Source: Flavobacterium selenitireducens
Lineage (GTDB): Bacteria; Bacteroidota; Bacteroidia; Flavobacteriales; Flavobacteriaceae
Assembly: GCF_014748335.1 (NCBI RefSeq)
Contig: NZ_JAAVIY010000003.1
Span: 62,001-126,000, forward strand
DNA length: 64,000 nucleotides
Reading direction: 5' to 3'
Shown here: piece by piece, positions 25,497-34,567 of the stretch
Layout: each line of letters opens with the position of its first letter
Numbering within the stretch: position 1 is the stretch's first letter
Program-made: the position numbers and the translations under genes
Notes under the pieces: generated by a model
Databases searched by the model: none
Told to the model about the DNA's origin: nothing
What the model saw: only the letters and a program-made list of their open reading frames with translations

Positions 25497-27395
25497 ATGA
25501 GCGATAAACTCAACCACGAATGCGGCATTGCTTTTCTCCGATTGAAGAAGCCGCTTGAATTTTATAAGGAAAAATACGGATCTGCATTTTACGGGATACA
25601 GAAAATGTACCTGCTCATGGAAAAGCAGCACAACCGCGGCCAGGACGGAGCCGGTTTCGCCAGCATCAAACTCGATATGCAACCCGGTGAACGCTACATC
25701 AGCAGGCTGCGTTCGAACGACCAGCAGCCTATAGCGGATATTTTCGCCCAAATCAACGGCAGGATCAGTGATGAGATGAAACTGCATCCGGAATGGAACG
25801 ATGACGTCGAGGCGCTGAAACGCAACGTGCCTTATGTTGGTGAAGTTTTCCTAGGGCATGTACGATACGGGACTTTCGGTAAAAACAGCATCGAAAGCGT
25901 ACATCCATTTTTGCGTCAAAACAACTGGATGCACCGCAACCTGATCGTGGCCGGAAATTTCAACCTTACCAACGTCACCCAATTGTTCAACAGTTTGATC
26001 GAGCTCGGGCAACATCCGAAAGAAATGGCCGATACCGTTACCGTGATGGAAAAAATCGGGCACTTCCTTGACGATGAGGTTACCGACTTGTACCAGGAAT
26101 GCAAAGAAGAAGGGTTTTCCAAAAGAGAAGCCTCAGCAGTGATCGCCGAGCGACTCAACGTGGCGCGAATCCTAAAACGCGCCTCCAAAGGTTGGGACGG
26201 TGGTTACGCGATGGCCGGTTTGTTTGGGCACGGCGATGCGTTCGTTTTTCGCGATCCCGCAGGAATCCGTCCGGCGTTTTTTTATGAAGACGATGAGGTC
26301 GTGGTCGTCGCGTCCGAAAGGCCGGTCATCCAAACCGTTTTCAACCTCGATCACGAACAAGTCAAGGAGTTGACGCCTGGCCACGCGCTTATCGTCAAAA
26401 AGAACGGAACGGTTTCCGAACAGGAAATTCTGCCGCGTCTTCCTTATAAAGCATGTTCGTTCGAGCGCATTTATTTTTCCCGCGGCTCGGATTTTGAAAT
26501 TTACAAGGAGCGCAAGGAATTGGGGCGCCTCGTTTTGCCACAAGTTCTGGAAGCGATCGACAAAGACACCGACAACACCGTTTTCAGTTATATCCCGAAC
26601 ACGGCCGAGACGTCGTTTTTCGGCTTGACCGAAGCGGCACGGGACTTTTTGAACAAACGCAAAAACCAGCACATTCTCGATCACCGCCATACACTTACAG
26701 AGGAAACTCTTGCGAAATTGCTTTCGGTAAAGATCCGAATGGAGAAAATTGCGATCAAAGATGCCAAGCTGCGCACGTTCATCACAGAAGACAGCAGCCG
26801 GGATGATCTTGTCGCCCACGTTTACGATGTCACGTACGGCGTGGTGAAGCCAACCGATAACCTCGTGATCATCGATGATTCCATCGTAAGAGGCACAACG
26901 CTCAAAATGAGTATCATAAAGATGATGGATAGGCTTAAGCCGAAACGCATCGTGATCGTGTCGTCGGCCCCTCAAATCCGTTACCCTGATTGTTACGGTA
27001 TCGATATGGCGAAACTGGAAGGTCTCGTGGCGTTCAAAGCCGCGCTCGAACTGCTAAAGGAGCGAAATCTTTACCATATCGTCGAAGAAGTCTATCAAAA
27101 ATGTAAAGCGCAGGAACATTTGGACGATACCGAAATAGTAAACCACGTCGTCGATATTTACAAGCCGTTCAAAGATCAGGAGATATCAGACAAAATTGCG
27201 GAAATGCTTCATTCTGACGGCATTCAGGCCGAAGTAAAGATTATTTTCCAAACCGTGGAAAACCTTCACAAAGCCTGTCCGAAAAATCTGGGCGATTGGT
27301 ATTTTACGGGCGACTATCCGACGCCGGGAGGTAACCGCGTGGTTAACAAGGCCTTCATGAATTTTTACGAAGGAAAGGATGCCAGGGCGTACTAA
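25497..27395 (+). CDS. purF: Amidophosphoribosyltransferase
   Basis: A 632-residue glutamine PRPP amidotransferase, the first step of purine synthesis. The catalytic cysteine is residue 9 (HECGIAF), to be exposed by removal of the propeptide MSDKLNHE. The N-terminal glutaminase domain runs to about residue 270 (QHNRGQDGAG, GHVRYGTFG, NFNLTN). The PRPP-binding motif is VIIDDSIVRGTTLKMSI. The protein is over 100 residues longer than the E. coli or B. subtilis enzyme, with added sequence in the C-terminal part (after about residue 540), as in other flavobacterial PurF. It forms a purine cluster with purN nearby. Two hairpins follow. Confidence 0.95.
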   Translation: MSDKLNHECGIAFLRLKKPLEFYKEKYGSAFYGIQKMYLLMEKQHNRGQDGAGFASIKLDMQPGERYISRLRSNDQQPIADIFAQINGRISDEMKLHPEWNDDVEALKRNVPYVGEVFLGHVRYGTFGKNSIESVHPFLRQNNWMHRNLIVAGNFNLTNVTQLFNSLIELGQHPKEMADTVTVMEKIGHFLDDEVTDLYQECKEEGFSKREASAVIAERLNVARILKRASKGWDGGYAMAGLFGHGDAFVFRDPAGIRPAFFYEDDEVVVVASERPVIQTVFNLDHEQVKELTPGHALIVKKNGTVSEQEILPRLPYKACSFERIYFSRGSDFEIYKERKELGRLVLPQVLEAIDKDTDNTVFSYIPNTAETSFFGLTEAARDFLNKRKNQHILDHRHTLTEETLAKLLSVKIRMEKIAIKDAKLRTFITEDSSRDDLVAHVYDVTYGVVKPTDNLVIIDDSIVRGTTLKMSIIKMMDRLKPKRIVIVSSAPQIRYPDCYGIDMAKLEGLVAFKAALELLKERNLYHIVEEVYQKCKAQEHLDDTEIVNHVVDIYKPFKDQEISDKIAEMLHSDGIQAEVKIIFQTVENLHKACPKNLGDWYFTGDYPTPGGNRVVNKAFMNFYEGKDARAY

Positions 27396-27429
27396 ATCGA
27401 TGTAAAACATGCACTTCATCGATTTTTAT
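27394..27429 (+). terminator. First hairpin after purF
   Basis: AAATCGATG (27394-27402) and CATCGATTT (27417-27425) around a 14-base loop, with a short T-run; the stem includes the last two bases of the purF stop codon. Confidence 0.5.
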
Positions 27430-27524
27430 GGTAGTTCAACTAATTTTTTTGTTGACAGTTTCATCACCCTATACATTTGAATCACCATAGCATTAGTAGG
27501 TTAAGTTTATGGTAGATTTGGGGC

Positions 27525-27555
27525 AAAAAGGGTGAAAGAAATTTCACCTTTTTTA
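27525..27555 (+). terminator. Second hairpin after purF
   Basis: AAAGG-GTGAAA (27526-27537, one bulged G) pairs with TTTCACCTTT (27542-27551), loop GAAA, then T-run. Confidence 0.6.
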
Positions 27556-27585
27556 TTTTGTAAACGTCACATCACAATATAAAAA

Positions 27586-27616
27586 AACGGCTGAAGAGTA
27601 ATTCAGCCGTTTTTTC
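27586..27616. terminator. Terminator of the superoxide dismutase gene
   Basis: Perfect stem AACGGCTGAA (27586-27595) and TTCAGCCGTT (27602-27611), loop GAGTAA; A-run on the left serves as U-run for the minus-strand sod transcript and T-run on the right for the plus strand. Confidence 0.85.
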
Positions 27617-27633
27617 GTTTTATAAGTTTTTGC

Positions 27634-28242
27634 TTATTTCTCGGTTGCGAATCGCCTTGCGACTTCCGTCCAGTTGATCACGTTGAAGAACGCCTCTATG
27701 TAATCCGGGCGACGGTTTTGATAATTCAGGTAATATGCGTGTTCCCAAACATCCATTCCCAGGATTGGCGTTCCGCCACAACCGACATCCGGCATCAACG
27801 GGTTGTCCTGGTTAGGCGTGCCACAAACGTCGAGTTTCCCTCCCGATTGTACGCAAAGCCATGCCCATCCTGACCCGAATTGTGTAGCCCCGGCCTTTGC
27901 GAACTTCGCCTTGAATTCGTCAAACGAGCCAAAATCGCGATCGATGGCCGCTGCAAGATCACCCGTCGGTTTTCCGCCGCCGTTTGGAGCCATTACCGCC
28001 CAAAACAGGTTATGGTTGTAAAACCCGCCTCCGTTGTTGCGAACAGCCGCATTTTTCTTGTCGAGGTTGATCAAAATGTTCTCGATCGTCTTGCCTTCCA
28101 TATCGGTTCCCTGGATGGCCGCGTTGAGGTTTGTCGTATAAGCTTGGTGGTGTTTGGTATGGTGAATTTCCATGGTGCGCGCGTCGATATGAGGCTCAAG
28201 CGCATCATAGGCATAAGGTAATTTTGGTAATTCGAATGCCAT
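27634..28242 (-). CDS. Superoxide dismutase, Fe/Mn type
   Basis: A 202-residue cytosolic enzyme turning superoxide into oxygen and hydrogen peroxide. The N-terminal domain carries the first metal His ([24 protein letters not shown]) and the second in NHNLFWAVM. The C-terminal signature [19 protein letters not shown] gives the Asp and His ligands. Iron versus manganese cannot be settled by eye, so I give no sodA/sodB symbol. A -7 element lies just upstream and a good terminator downstream. Confidence 0.96.
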   Translation of the reverse strand: MAFELPKLPYAYDALEPHIDARTMEIHHTKHHQAYTTNLNAAIQGTDMEGKTIENILINLDKKNAAVRNNGGGFYNHNLFWAVMAPNGGGKPTGDLAAAIDRDFGSFDEFKAKFAKAGATQFGSGWAWLCVQSGGKLDVCGTPNQDNPLMPDVGCGGTPILGMDVWEHAYYLNYQNRRPDYIEAFFNVINWTEVARRFATEK

Positions 28243-28281
28243 AATTTCTGAGTTGTTAAGTGGTTTGTAAAAAATTCAATT

Positions 28282-28289
28282 CAAATTTA
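28282..28289 (-). promoter_or_regulatory. Candidate -7 element of the superoxide dismutase gene
   Basis: TAAATTTG on the minus strand (complement of 28282-28289) matches TAnnTTTG about 40 bases before the ATG; the -33 element is unclear. Confidence 0.4.
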
Positions 28290-28372
28290 TAGATTTAACT
28301 TGTGAAATGAAACCTTGAACCCGTTATAATTTTTGTAAAAACCGATGCTTGATTATCAGATGAGTAAGGTTT

Positions 28373-28518
28373 TTTGCAGCAATTCCGGCTGCCCGCTTTT
28401 AGCTTTCGCAAAAAATGTGGTTTTGGCATTCCGCGCTTTCGGGCTTCCTTTGGTCGCCCTCACCGCGGGCCAAAACGCACTTTTTTTTTCGAAAGGCTAA
28501 CCGCTCGCATCCGGGCTG
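28373..28518. repeat. GC-rich intergenic segment, possible degenerate dispersed repeat
   Basis: A stretch with long T and A runs and repeated words such as GGCTGCCCGCTTTT, TTTCGGGCTTCC and ATCCGGGCT, unlike the flanking AT-rich DNA and with no credible reading frame. It shares the CCGGGCT word and general design with 48364-48450, which suggests the same family of flavobacterial intergenic elements. This is a weak, by-eye similarity. Confidence 0.35.
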
Positions 28519-28520
28519 GG

Positions 28521-28612
28521 AGGTTTAAAGTTTAAAGCTGGCGTTCGTGCCACTAACCTCAAACTTCAAACCTTAAACTTTAAACCTTAAACTTCAAACT
28601 TTAAACCTCAAA
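28521..28612. repeat. AAACTTTAAACC low-complexity repeat with inverted arms
   Basis: About eight copies of words like AACTTTAAACC, AACTTCAAACC and CCTTAAACTT. The left arm AGGTTTAAAGTTTAAAG (28521-28537) is an inverted copy, with one mismatch, of 28571-28587. It ends 10 bases before the helicase gene start. A sister repeat is at 25431-25489. Confidence 0.65.
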
Positions 28613-28622
28613 CCCAAAAACC

Positions 28623-31600
28623 ATGTCCGAATCCATATCCTTTTCCATATACGACGCCTCCGCCGGTTCGGGCAAAACCTACACACTCGTAAAAGAATAT
28701 CTCAAAATCGTGTTGCGTTCGCCAAAGCCTGACGCCTACCGAAACATCCTCGCGATCACCTTTACCAATAAGGCCGTGCACGAAATGAAGAGCCGCATCG
28801 TGTCGAGCCTTTCGGATTTCGCATCAGATCAACCATCTGAAAAAGCTGAAAGCCTCATGCGCGATCTTTCCGCAGAAATCGCAATGTCATTGCCCGAAAT
28901 CAGGCAAAAGGCCAAACAAATCATCAAGCACATCATACACAATTATGCGGCTTTTGATATTTCGACGATCGACAAATTTACACATCGCGTCATCCGGGCC
29001 TTTGCAAGAGACCTGAACCTGCCGATGACATTCGAGGTTTCCCTCGATACCGAAAGCCTGTTGCAGGAAGCCGTCGACGCACTGATCGCCCAAGCCGGCG
29101 AAGACGAAACGCTTACCAAGCTGCTCGTCGATTTCGCCATGGAAAAAACCGATGACGACAAATCGTGGGATATTTCGCGCGAAATCATGGACACCGGACG
29201 CTTGGCGCTCAACGAAAATCATCGGGCGGAGATTTCGAACCTTAGCCAAAAGTCGATTCCGGAATTTATGATGCTCAAGGAAAAACTGGGCAAGCTTAGC
29301 GACGAGATCGAGTCAGAAAATAAATTGCTCGCGCAAACCGTCCTCGAATTATTTGAAAACCATGGCGTCGATCTCGCATCCTTTTCGCGGGGCACGTTTC
29401 CGAACCACGTCAAAAGCATTCACCAAGGCGCTTACAATCCTAAAAACAAGCACTTTTTCGAATTCGACGATGTGGCGATCAACAAGTCGGCGAAAGACCG
29501 GGCGATCATCGAAAATCTGATTCCCGATGTTTTGCGCACGTTGGGCAGGATTTACGGAAACTTCGGCAAGCGCAATATGTATCTGGCGTTCTTGAAAAAC
29601 ATCACGCCCTTATCGCTGCTCAACACGGTCAACAACGAGCTCGAACGCATCCAAAAAGAGCAGAACGTCCTATCTATTTCGGAATTCAACGCGATCATCC
29701 ACAAGGAAATCCAAAACCAGCCGGCTCCGTTTATTTACGAACGGCTGGGCGAGCGCTACCGCAATTATTTCATAGATGAGTTCCAGGACACGAGCGAAAT
29801 GCAGTGGCAAAACCTGGTGCCGCTTATCGGGAACGCGATTTCGGGACAAGACGAATTGGGACAGATCGGGACGCTGATGATCGTCGGTGATCCTAAGCAA
29901 TCCATTTACCGATGGAGAGGCGGAAAGGCCGAACAGTTCATCACGCTGGGAAAAGAGGACAATCGCGAGCCTTTCCCGAACGTCGGCAAAAAAATGTTCA
30001 AGTTGGGTACGAACTGGCGCAGCTATTCGGAAGTGATCCATTTCAACAACGATTTTTTCCGGTTCGTATCATCTGAATTTGCGCATGAAGATTACCGCGA
30101 GCTTTACGAAAACCAAAGCAAACAGGAAACCACCCATAAACAAGGCGGCTATGTCAATATTTCGTTCGTGCCCGAAATCGGTTCGGACGAAGAAGACGAG
30201 GCTGCAGAAAAGGACGACCTTCACCTTCGGGCGACACTCGCGACGATTCAAAAAGTGAAGGCACTCGGCTTCCGCTACAGCGAAATTGCAATCCTGACAC
30301 GCAAACGCGACAAAGGAATTTTGGTAGCGAATTATCTCACCGAAAATGAAATTCCGTTGCTTTCTTCAGAAACGCTTCAAATCGCAACGGCGACAGAAGT
30401 GCGCTTCATCATCTATTTACTGCGCTATCTCAAGAACGGCAACGACGACGAGGCCAAAGCGTTGTTCCTGCAATATATCGGGAGCCATCTCCAAAGCAAT
30501 TTGCCGCTTCACGATTTTATTGCATCCGGGATGATCCTGCGCGACGAAAGTTCGTTTTCCAGCTGGCTCGAAGCTTTCGATTTCAGGATTTCCTTTTCGG
30601 ACATCAGGAAGAAATCGCTATACGAAGCCGTCGAAATCATTGCCTCGACATTTATCCCGGCTCACAATGCCTACGTCCAGTATTTTCTCGATATCGTATT
30701 GGAAAAGGACGTACGCAGCCAGGCGGGAATTGCCGATTTTCTAGTGTTTTGGGACGCGAATTCGGCTAAGTTCAGCATTCCTGCACCTGACGGAAAAGAC
30801 GCGGTCAAAATCATGACGATCCACAAGTCGAAAGGATTGGAGTTTCCGGTTGTGATCATGCCGTTCGCCGAGGAAGATTACAACCGAAAGCCACGAGAGA
30901 AAATGTGGATTCCGGGCGAAGACGAGGCATTCGAACTGCCAAAAGTGCTCGTGGACGCCAATGCTTCGGTGGAGACGTTCGGCGAGGCGGCCGCAACGGT
31001 TTTCCGCCACAAAAAACAAGAGGAGTTGCTGGACAACATCAATGTGCTTTACGTCGCCCTGACGAGGGCCGAAGAGCAGCTTTACGTGATTTCGTCTATG
31101 GGATTGAACGCCAAGACACAGGAGCCGAAATCAAATAGCATGTCGGCATTTTTCGTGAAGTTCCTCAGGTCGCAAAACAGGTTTGACCCTCAAATTTTTG
31201 AGTACGGATTCGGAAATCCGCAAAAGACGTCCAAAGAAAAGCCGCTTGCGCCCGAACCTGAGTCTATTGAGCCGGTTCAAAATCCATTGGACAAATCGAA
31301 TATCAAGATTGCGCAACGGGAATCCGTAATGTGGGGATCGAAGCAATTGGAGGCGATTGAATACGGCAATACGGTCCACGAAATCATGTCGATGGTCAAA
31401 CACGCTTCAGATACCGACCTGGCGCTTACGAAAGCGATCGAAAACGGCCTGATCACCCAATTGCAGCGCGCCGAGGTTGAACGAACGTTAAACGCGATCG
31501 TGTCCCATCCGGAACTCACGGCTTTTTTCGAATCGGGAAATGTGGTGCTGAACGAACAGACGATCATCCGCAAAAGCGCAGGACTTGTAAAGCCCGACCG

Positions 31601-31778
31601 TATGGTGCTGGCTCCGAACAACGAAGTGTATCTGCTTGACTACAAGACGGGAAGCCACGATCCGAAATATGTCCGTCAAATCGAGACCTATTCCGAGGCG
31701 ATCGAAAGCATGGGTTTTCGCGTGAGCAAAAAGGCGCTCGTGTACACCGGCGAGCAGCTAAATGTGATACATTTGTAA
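28623..31778 (+). CDS. AddA-like UvrD-type helicase/exonuclease
   Basis: A 1051-residue superfamily 1A helicase fused to a C-terminal PD-(D/E)XK nuclease, equivalent to AddA of the AddAB recombination complex that processes DNA double-strand ends. Walker A is DASAGSGKTYTLV (residues 9-21), with NILAITFTNKAVHEMKSRI next. Motif II is YFIDEFQDTSEMQW, followed by GDPKQSIYRWRGG and later TIHKSKGLEFPVVI and LYVALTRAEEQLYV. The C-terminal nuclease core is KPDRMVLAPNNEVYLLDYKTG (about residues 990-1010). Its presumed partner AddB is at 34568, separated by kbl and an OmpA gene. The spacing to kbl is 18 bases. Confidence 0.9.
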   Translation: MSESISFSIYDASAGSGKTYTLVKEYLKIVLRSPKPDAYRNILAITFTNKAVHEMKSRIVSSLSDFASDQPSEKAESLMRDLSAEIAMSLPEIRQKAKQIIKHIIHNYAAFDISTIDKFTHRVIRAFARDLNLPMTFEVSLDTESLLQEAVDALIAQAGEDETLTKLLVDFAMEKTDDDKSWDISREIMDTGRLALNENHRAEISNLSQKSIPEFMMLKEKLGKLSDEIESENKLLAQTVLELFENHGVDLASFSRGTFPNHVKSIHQGAYNPKNKHFFEFDDVAINKSAKDRAIIENLIPDVLRTLGRIYGNFGKRNMYLAFLKNITPLSLLNTVNNELERIQKEQNVLSISEFNAIIHKEIQNQPAPFIYERLGERYRNYFIDEFQDTSEMQWQNLVPLIGNAISGQDELGQIGTLMIVGDPKQSIYRWRGGKAEQFITLGKEDNREPFPNVGKKMFKLGTNWRSYSEVIHFNNDFFRFVSSEFAHEDYRELYENQSKQETTHKQGGYVNISFVPEIGSDEEDEAAEKDDLHLRATLATIQKVKALGFRYSEIAILTRKRDKGILVANYLTENEIPLLSSETLQIATATEVRFIIYLLRYLKNGNDDEAKALFLQYIGSHLQSNLPLHDFIASGMILRDESSFSSWLEAFDFRISFSDIRKKSLYEAVEIIASTFIPAHNAYVQYFLDIVLEKDVRSQAGIADFLVFWDANSAKFSIPAPDGKDAVKIMTIHKSKGLEFPVVIMPFAEEDYNRKPREKMWIPGEDEAFELPKVLVDANASVETFGEAAATVFRHKKQEELLDNINVLYVALTRAEEQLYVISSMGLNAKTQEPKSNSMSAFFVKFLRSQNRFDPQIFEYGFGNPQKTSKEKPLAPEPESIEPVQNPLDKSNIKIAQRESVMWGSKQLEAIEYGNTVHEIMSMVKHASDTDLALTKAIENGLITQLQRAEVERTLNAIVSHPELTAFFESGNVVLNEQTIIRKSAGLVKPDRMVLAPNNEVYLLDYKTGSHDPKYVRQIETYSEAIESMGFRVSKKALVYTGEQLNVIHL

Positions 31779-31796
31779 GTAAAATACAACGCAATC

Positions 31797-32993
31797 ATGT
31801 ACGGAAAAATCAAGGAACACCTTCAAAACGAACTAAGAACGATAGAGGAAAACGGCCTGTTCAAAAAAGAACGCGTCATCACGTCTCCTCAAGGCGCCGA
31901 GATCACGATTTCAACAGGGGAATCGGTATTGAATTTCTGCGCGAACAATTACTTGGGGCTTTCGTCCCATCCGGAGGTCATACAGGCTGCAAAAGACGCC
32001 TTGGACAGCCATGGTTTCGGAATGTCGTCGGTGCGCTTCATCTGCGGAACCCAGGACATCCACAAGACGTTGGAAGCGGCCATCGCCGATTTCTACGGAA
32101 CCGAGGACACGATTTTATACGCCGCGGCTTTCGATGCTAACGGCGGTGTTTTCGAACCGCTTCTGAACGAGCAGGACGCAATCATTTCCGATAGCCTGAA
32201 CCATGCTTCGATCATAGATGGAGTGCGCCTTTGTAAAGCGATGCGCTACCGTTACGAAAACAGCGACATGGCTGATCTTGAACAACAACTCATCAAAGCC
32301 ACCGAGGCTGGTGCGCGTTTCAAACTCATCGTCACCGACGGAGTTTTTTCTATGGATGGAGTCGTGGCGCCACTCGATAAAATCTGTGACCTCGCAGATA
32401 AATACGACGCAATGGTCATGATAGACGAATGCCATGCGGCTGGATTTATTGGTGAAACGGGCAAAGGAACACCTGAGGCGAAAGGTGTCATGGGCCGTGT
32501 CGACATCATCACCGGAACACTTGGAAAAGCACTCGGCGGAGCGATGGGCGGTTACACTACGGGCAAAAAAGAAATCATCGAACTGTTAAGACAACGCTCC
32601 CGTCCTTACCTGTTTTCCAACTCGTTAGCGCCGTCAATCGTCGGTGCGTCGATAAAGGTGTTCGAACTGCTTAAAAAGGATACGAAACTGCGCGACAAAC
32701 TCGAATGGAACACCAATTACTTCAAAGCGGGAATGAAAGCTGCGGGCTTTGATATCGTCGAAGGGGATTCGGCTATCGTGCCAGTCATGCTATACGATGC
32801 CAAGCTTTCCCAAAACATGGCAGAGGAACTTTTGAAGAAGGGAATTTACGTGATCGGATTCTTTTTTCCGGTGGTTCCGAAAGACAAAGCGAGGATACGT
32901 GTCCAGCTTTCGGCAGCGCATGAAAAAGAGCACTTAGACCGCGCCATTGCTGCCTTTACGGAGGTCGGTAAAATGTTAAATGTGATCGCTTGA
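31797..32993 (+). CDS. kbl: Glycine C-acetyltransferase (2-amino-3-ketobutyrate CoA ligase)
   Basis: A 398-residue PLP enzyme that splits 2-amino-3-ketobutyrate with CoA to glycine and acetyl-CoA in threonine breakdown. The PLP lysine is in [16 protein letters not shown]. Other hallmarks are [26 protein letters not shown] and [15 protein letters not shown]. It belongs to the alpha-oxoamine synthase family. The close match in length and sequence to E. coli Kbl favours this over a serine palmitoyltransferase. The dehydrogenase partner tdh is not in the window. It follows the AddA-like gene after 18 bases. Confidence 0.9.
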   Translation: MYGKIKEHLQNELRTIEENGLFKKERVITSPQGAEITISTGESVLNFCANNYLGLSSHPEVIQAAKDALDSHGFGMSSVRFICGTQDIHKTLEAAIADFYGTEDTILYAAAFDANGGVFEPLLNEQDAIISDSLNHASIIDGVRLCKAMRYRYENSDMADLEQQLIKATEAGARFKLIVTDGVFSMDGVVAPLDKICDLADKYDAMVMIDECHAAGFIGETGKGTPEAKGVMGRVDIITGTLGKALGGAMGGYTTGKKEIIELLRQRSRPYLFSNSLAPSIVGASIKVFELLKKDTKLRDKLEWNTNYFKAGMKAAGFDIVEGDSAIVPVMLYDAKLSQNMAEELLKKGIYVIGFFFPVVPKDKARIRVQLSAAHEKEHLDRAIAAFTEVGKMLNVIA

Positions 32994-33030
32994 TGAATCT
33001 TAACGTTATGTTATTTTTTTAACATTTGTC

Positions 33031-33061
33031 TTTGCTGTTAAAAAAAGACGGATTACATTTG
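33031..33061 (+). promoter_or_regulatory. Promoter of the OmpA-family gene
   Basis: TTTG (33031-33034), 19-base spacer, TACATTTG (33054-33061): a full match to the Bacteroidota promoter. TTAACA (33019-33024) and TGTTAA (33036-33041) form an inverted repeat over the -33 box. Confidence 0.7.
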
Positions 33062-33085
33062 TTCTAATAACTTTTGTAACTAAAA

Positions 33086-34504
33086 ATGAAATCTAGTATG
33101 AAACATCTTAACAAAGCTTTCGCTGCGGTAGCTATGTTGCTGGGATTGAGCGCTTCGGCTCAGGACAGTGACAATCCGTGGGCGATATCGTTCGGAGCCA
33201 ACGCGGTGGATACGCGTTTTAGTGCTGCCTCTAAATTGGAGGATCAGTTTTCAGAGTACTTCAATGCCAAAGACAACTGGAACATCCTTCCATCCGTATC
33301 TTACCTTAACGTCACAAGACACGTAGGTGCCGGCTTCACGTTCGGTGTAACAGGATCGATCAACAAAATCGACAAGTTCGTCAGCAAGCGTGGTCAAGGT
33401 CCGTCAATGATGGATGACTATGAAGTAAGCAACCCTGGAGATCTTAAATATTACGCTGTTGACGGTCAGTTGTCTTACCGTTTGGGTCAATTGATCGGAA
33501 CTAAATGGTTCGATCCATTTGCTCACGTTGGTGGAGGTTACACTTGGTTGGGTGACGAAAACAAAGGAACCGTAAACGGAGGTTTGGGTGTTACTTTCTG
33601 GATCGTTGAGCAAGTTGGTTTGACATTCCAGTCTACTTACAAGCATTCTTTCGAAGACGACAGAAACGTTTTCCCTTCACACATGCAACACTTCGCAGGT
33701 CTTACTTTCAAATTCGGAGGTAAAGATACAGACGGAGACGGAATCTACGACAAAGACGACGCTTGTCCGGACGTACCAGGTTTGAAAGAATTCCAAGGTT
33801 GTCCTGATACTGACGGAGACGGAATTCCTGACAAAGACGACGCATGTCCAGATCAAGCAGGTCCGAAAGAATTCAACGGATGTCCTGATACTGACGGAGA
33901 CGGAATTGCTGACAAAGACGATGCTTGTCCAGATGTTCCTGGCTTGAAAGAGTTCCAAGGATGTCCTGATACTGACGGTGACGGAGTTACTGACAAACAA
34001 GACAAATGTCCGGATGTTAAAGGTCCGAAAGAAAACAACGGATGCCCTTGGCCAGACACTGACGGAGACGGAGTTCTTGACAAAGATGACAAATGTCCTA
34101 CCGTTAAAGGAACTGCTGCTAACTTCGGATGTCCAGAAATTTCTGAAGAGCAAATCAAAAAATTGAACGACTACGCTAGAACTATCTTGTTCAACAGTGG
34201 AAAAGCTACTTTCAAAGAACAAACGTTCCCAGTTTTGAACAACATGGTAACTATCTTGAAAGAGTACCCAGGATCTAAATTTATGATCGAAGGTCACACT
34301 GATAGCGATGGTAGCAACGCTTTGAACCAAACATTGTCTGAAAACCGCGCTGCTGCAGTAAGAACTTATTTGCAAGAGAACGGAATCGAAGCAAGCAGAT
34401 TGAACTCTGTAGGTTTCGGTGAAACTAAGCCTATCGCATCTAACAAGACTGCAAAAGGTAAAGCTCAAAACAGACGTGTTGAGGTGAAATTGATCAAAGA
34501 ATAA
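33086..34504 (+). CDS. OmpA-family outer-membrane protein with thrombospondin type-3 repeats
   Basis: A 472-residue outer-membrane protein. The signal peptide covers about residues 1-25 (ends LGLSASAQ). An eight-stranded OmpA-like beta-barrel of about 190 residues follows, then five calcium-binding TSP3 repeats (DTDGDGxxDKxDxCP, about residues 214-350) and a C-terminal peptidoglycan-binding OmpA domain ([36 protein letters not shown]). From roughly residue 100 on, codon choice shifts to a narrow set (GGA/GGT, GAC, AAA, TTG), as expected for a very highly expressed gene. A promoter and a strong terminator frame it as a single unit. An alternative start is ATG 33098. Confidence 0.93.
   Translation: MKSSMKHLNKAFAAVAMLLGLSASAQDSDNPWAISFGANAVDTRFSAASKLEDQFSEYFNAKDNWNILPSVSYLNVTRHVGAGFTFGVTGSINKIDKFVSKRGQGPSMMDDYEVSNPGDLKYYAVDGQLSYRLGQLIGTKWFDPFAHVGGGYTWLGDENKGTVNGGLGVTFWIVEQVGLTFQSTYKHSFEDDRNVFPSHMQHFAGLTFKFGGKDTDGDGIYDKDDACPDVPGLKEFQGCPDTDGDGIPDKDDACPDQAGPKEFNGCPDTDGDGIADKDDACPDVPGLKEFQGCPDTDGDGVTDKQDKCPDVKGPKENNGCPWPDTDGDGVLDKDDKCPTVKGTAANFGCPEISEEQIKKLNDYARTILFNSGKATFKEQTFPVLNNMVTILKEYPGSKFMIEGHTDSDGSNALNQTLSENRAAAVRTYLQENGIEASRLNSVGFGETKPIASNKTAKGKAQNRRVEVKLIKE
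33725..34141 (+). repeat. Five tandem TSP3-coding repeats (81-bp period)
   Basis: Units begin at 33725, 33806, 33887, 33968 and 34055. The first four are spaced exactly 81 bases; the last is shifted by a 6-base insertion coding Trp-Pro. DNA identity between the first four units is high, so this array could change copy number by slippage or recombination. Confidence 0.9.
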
Positions 34505-34527
34505 TTTGCACCAACACTAATACAAAG

Positions 34528-34556
34528 AACGCCTCGAGAAATCGGGGCGTTTTTCT
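34528..34556 (+). terminator. Terminator after the OmpA-family gene
   Basis: AACGCCTCGA (34528-34537), GAAA loop, TCGGGGCGTT (34542-34551), T-run. Almost the same sequence as the hairpin at 25398. Confidence 0.88.
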
Positions 34557-34567
34557 ATTTTTATACC

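Noticed and set aside
26172-26975. Minus-strand open frame opposite purF
   Set aside because: Antisense to a conserved gene with no motif; judged spurious.
27396-27633. Purine riboswitch near purF
   Set aside because: The structured elements here are downstream of purF and are terminator hairpins; no aptamer consensus is visible upstream of purF either.
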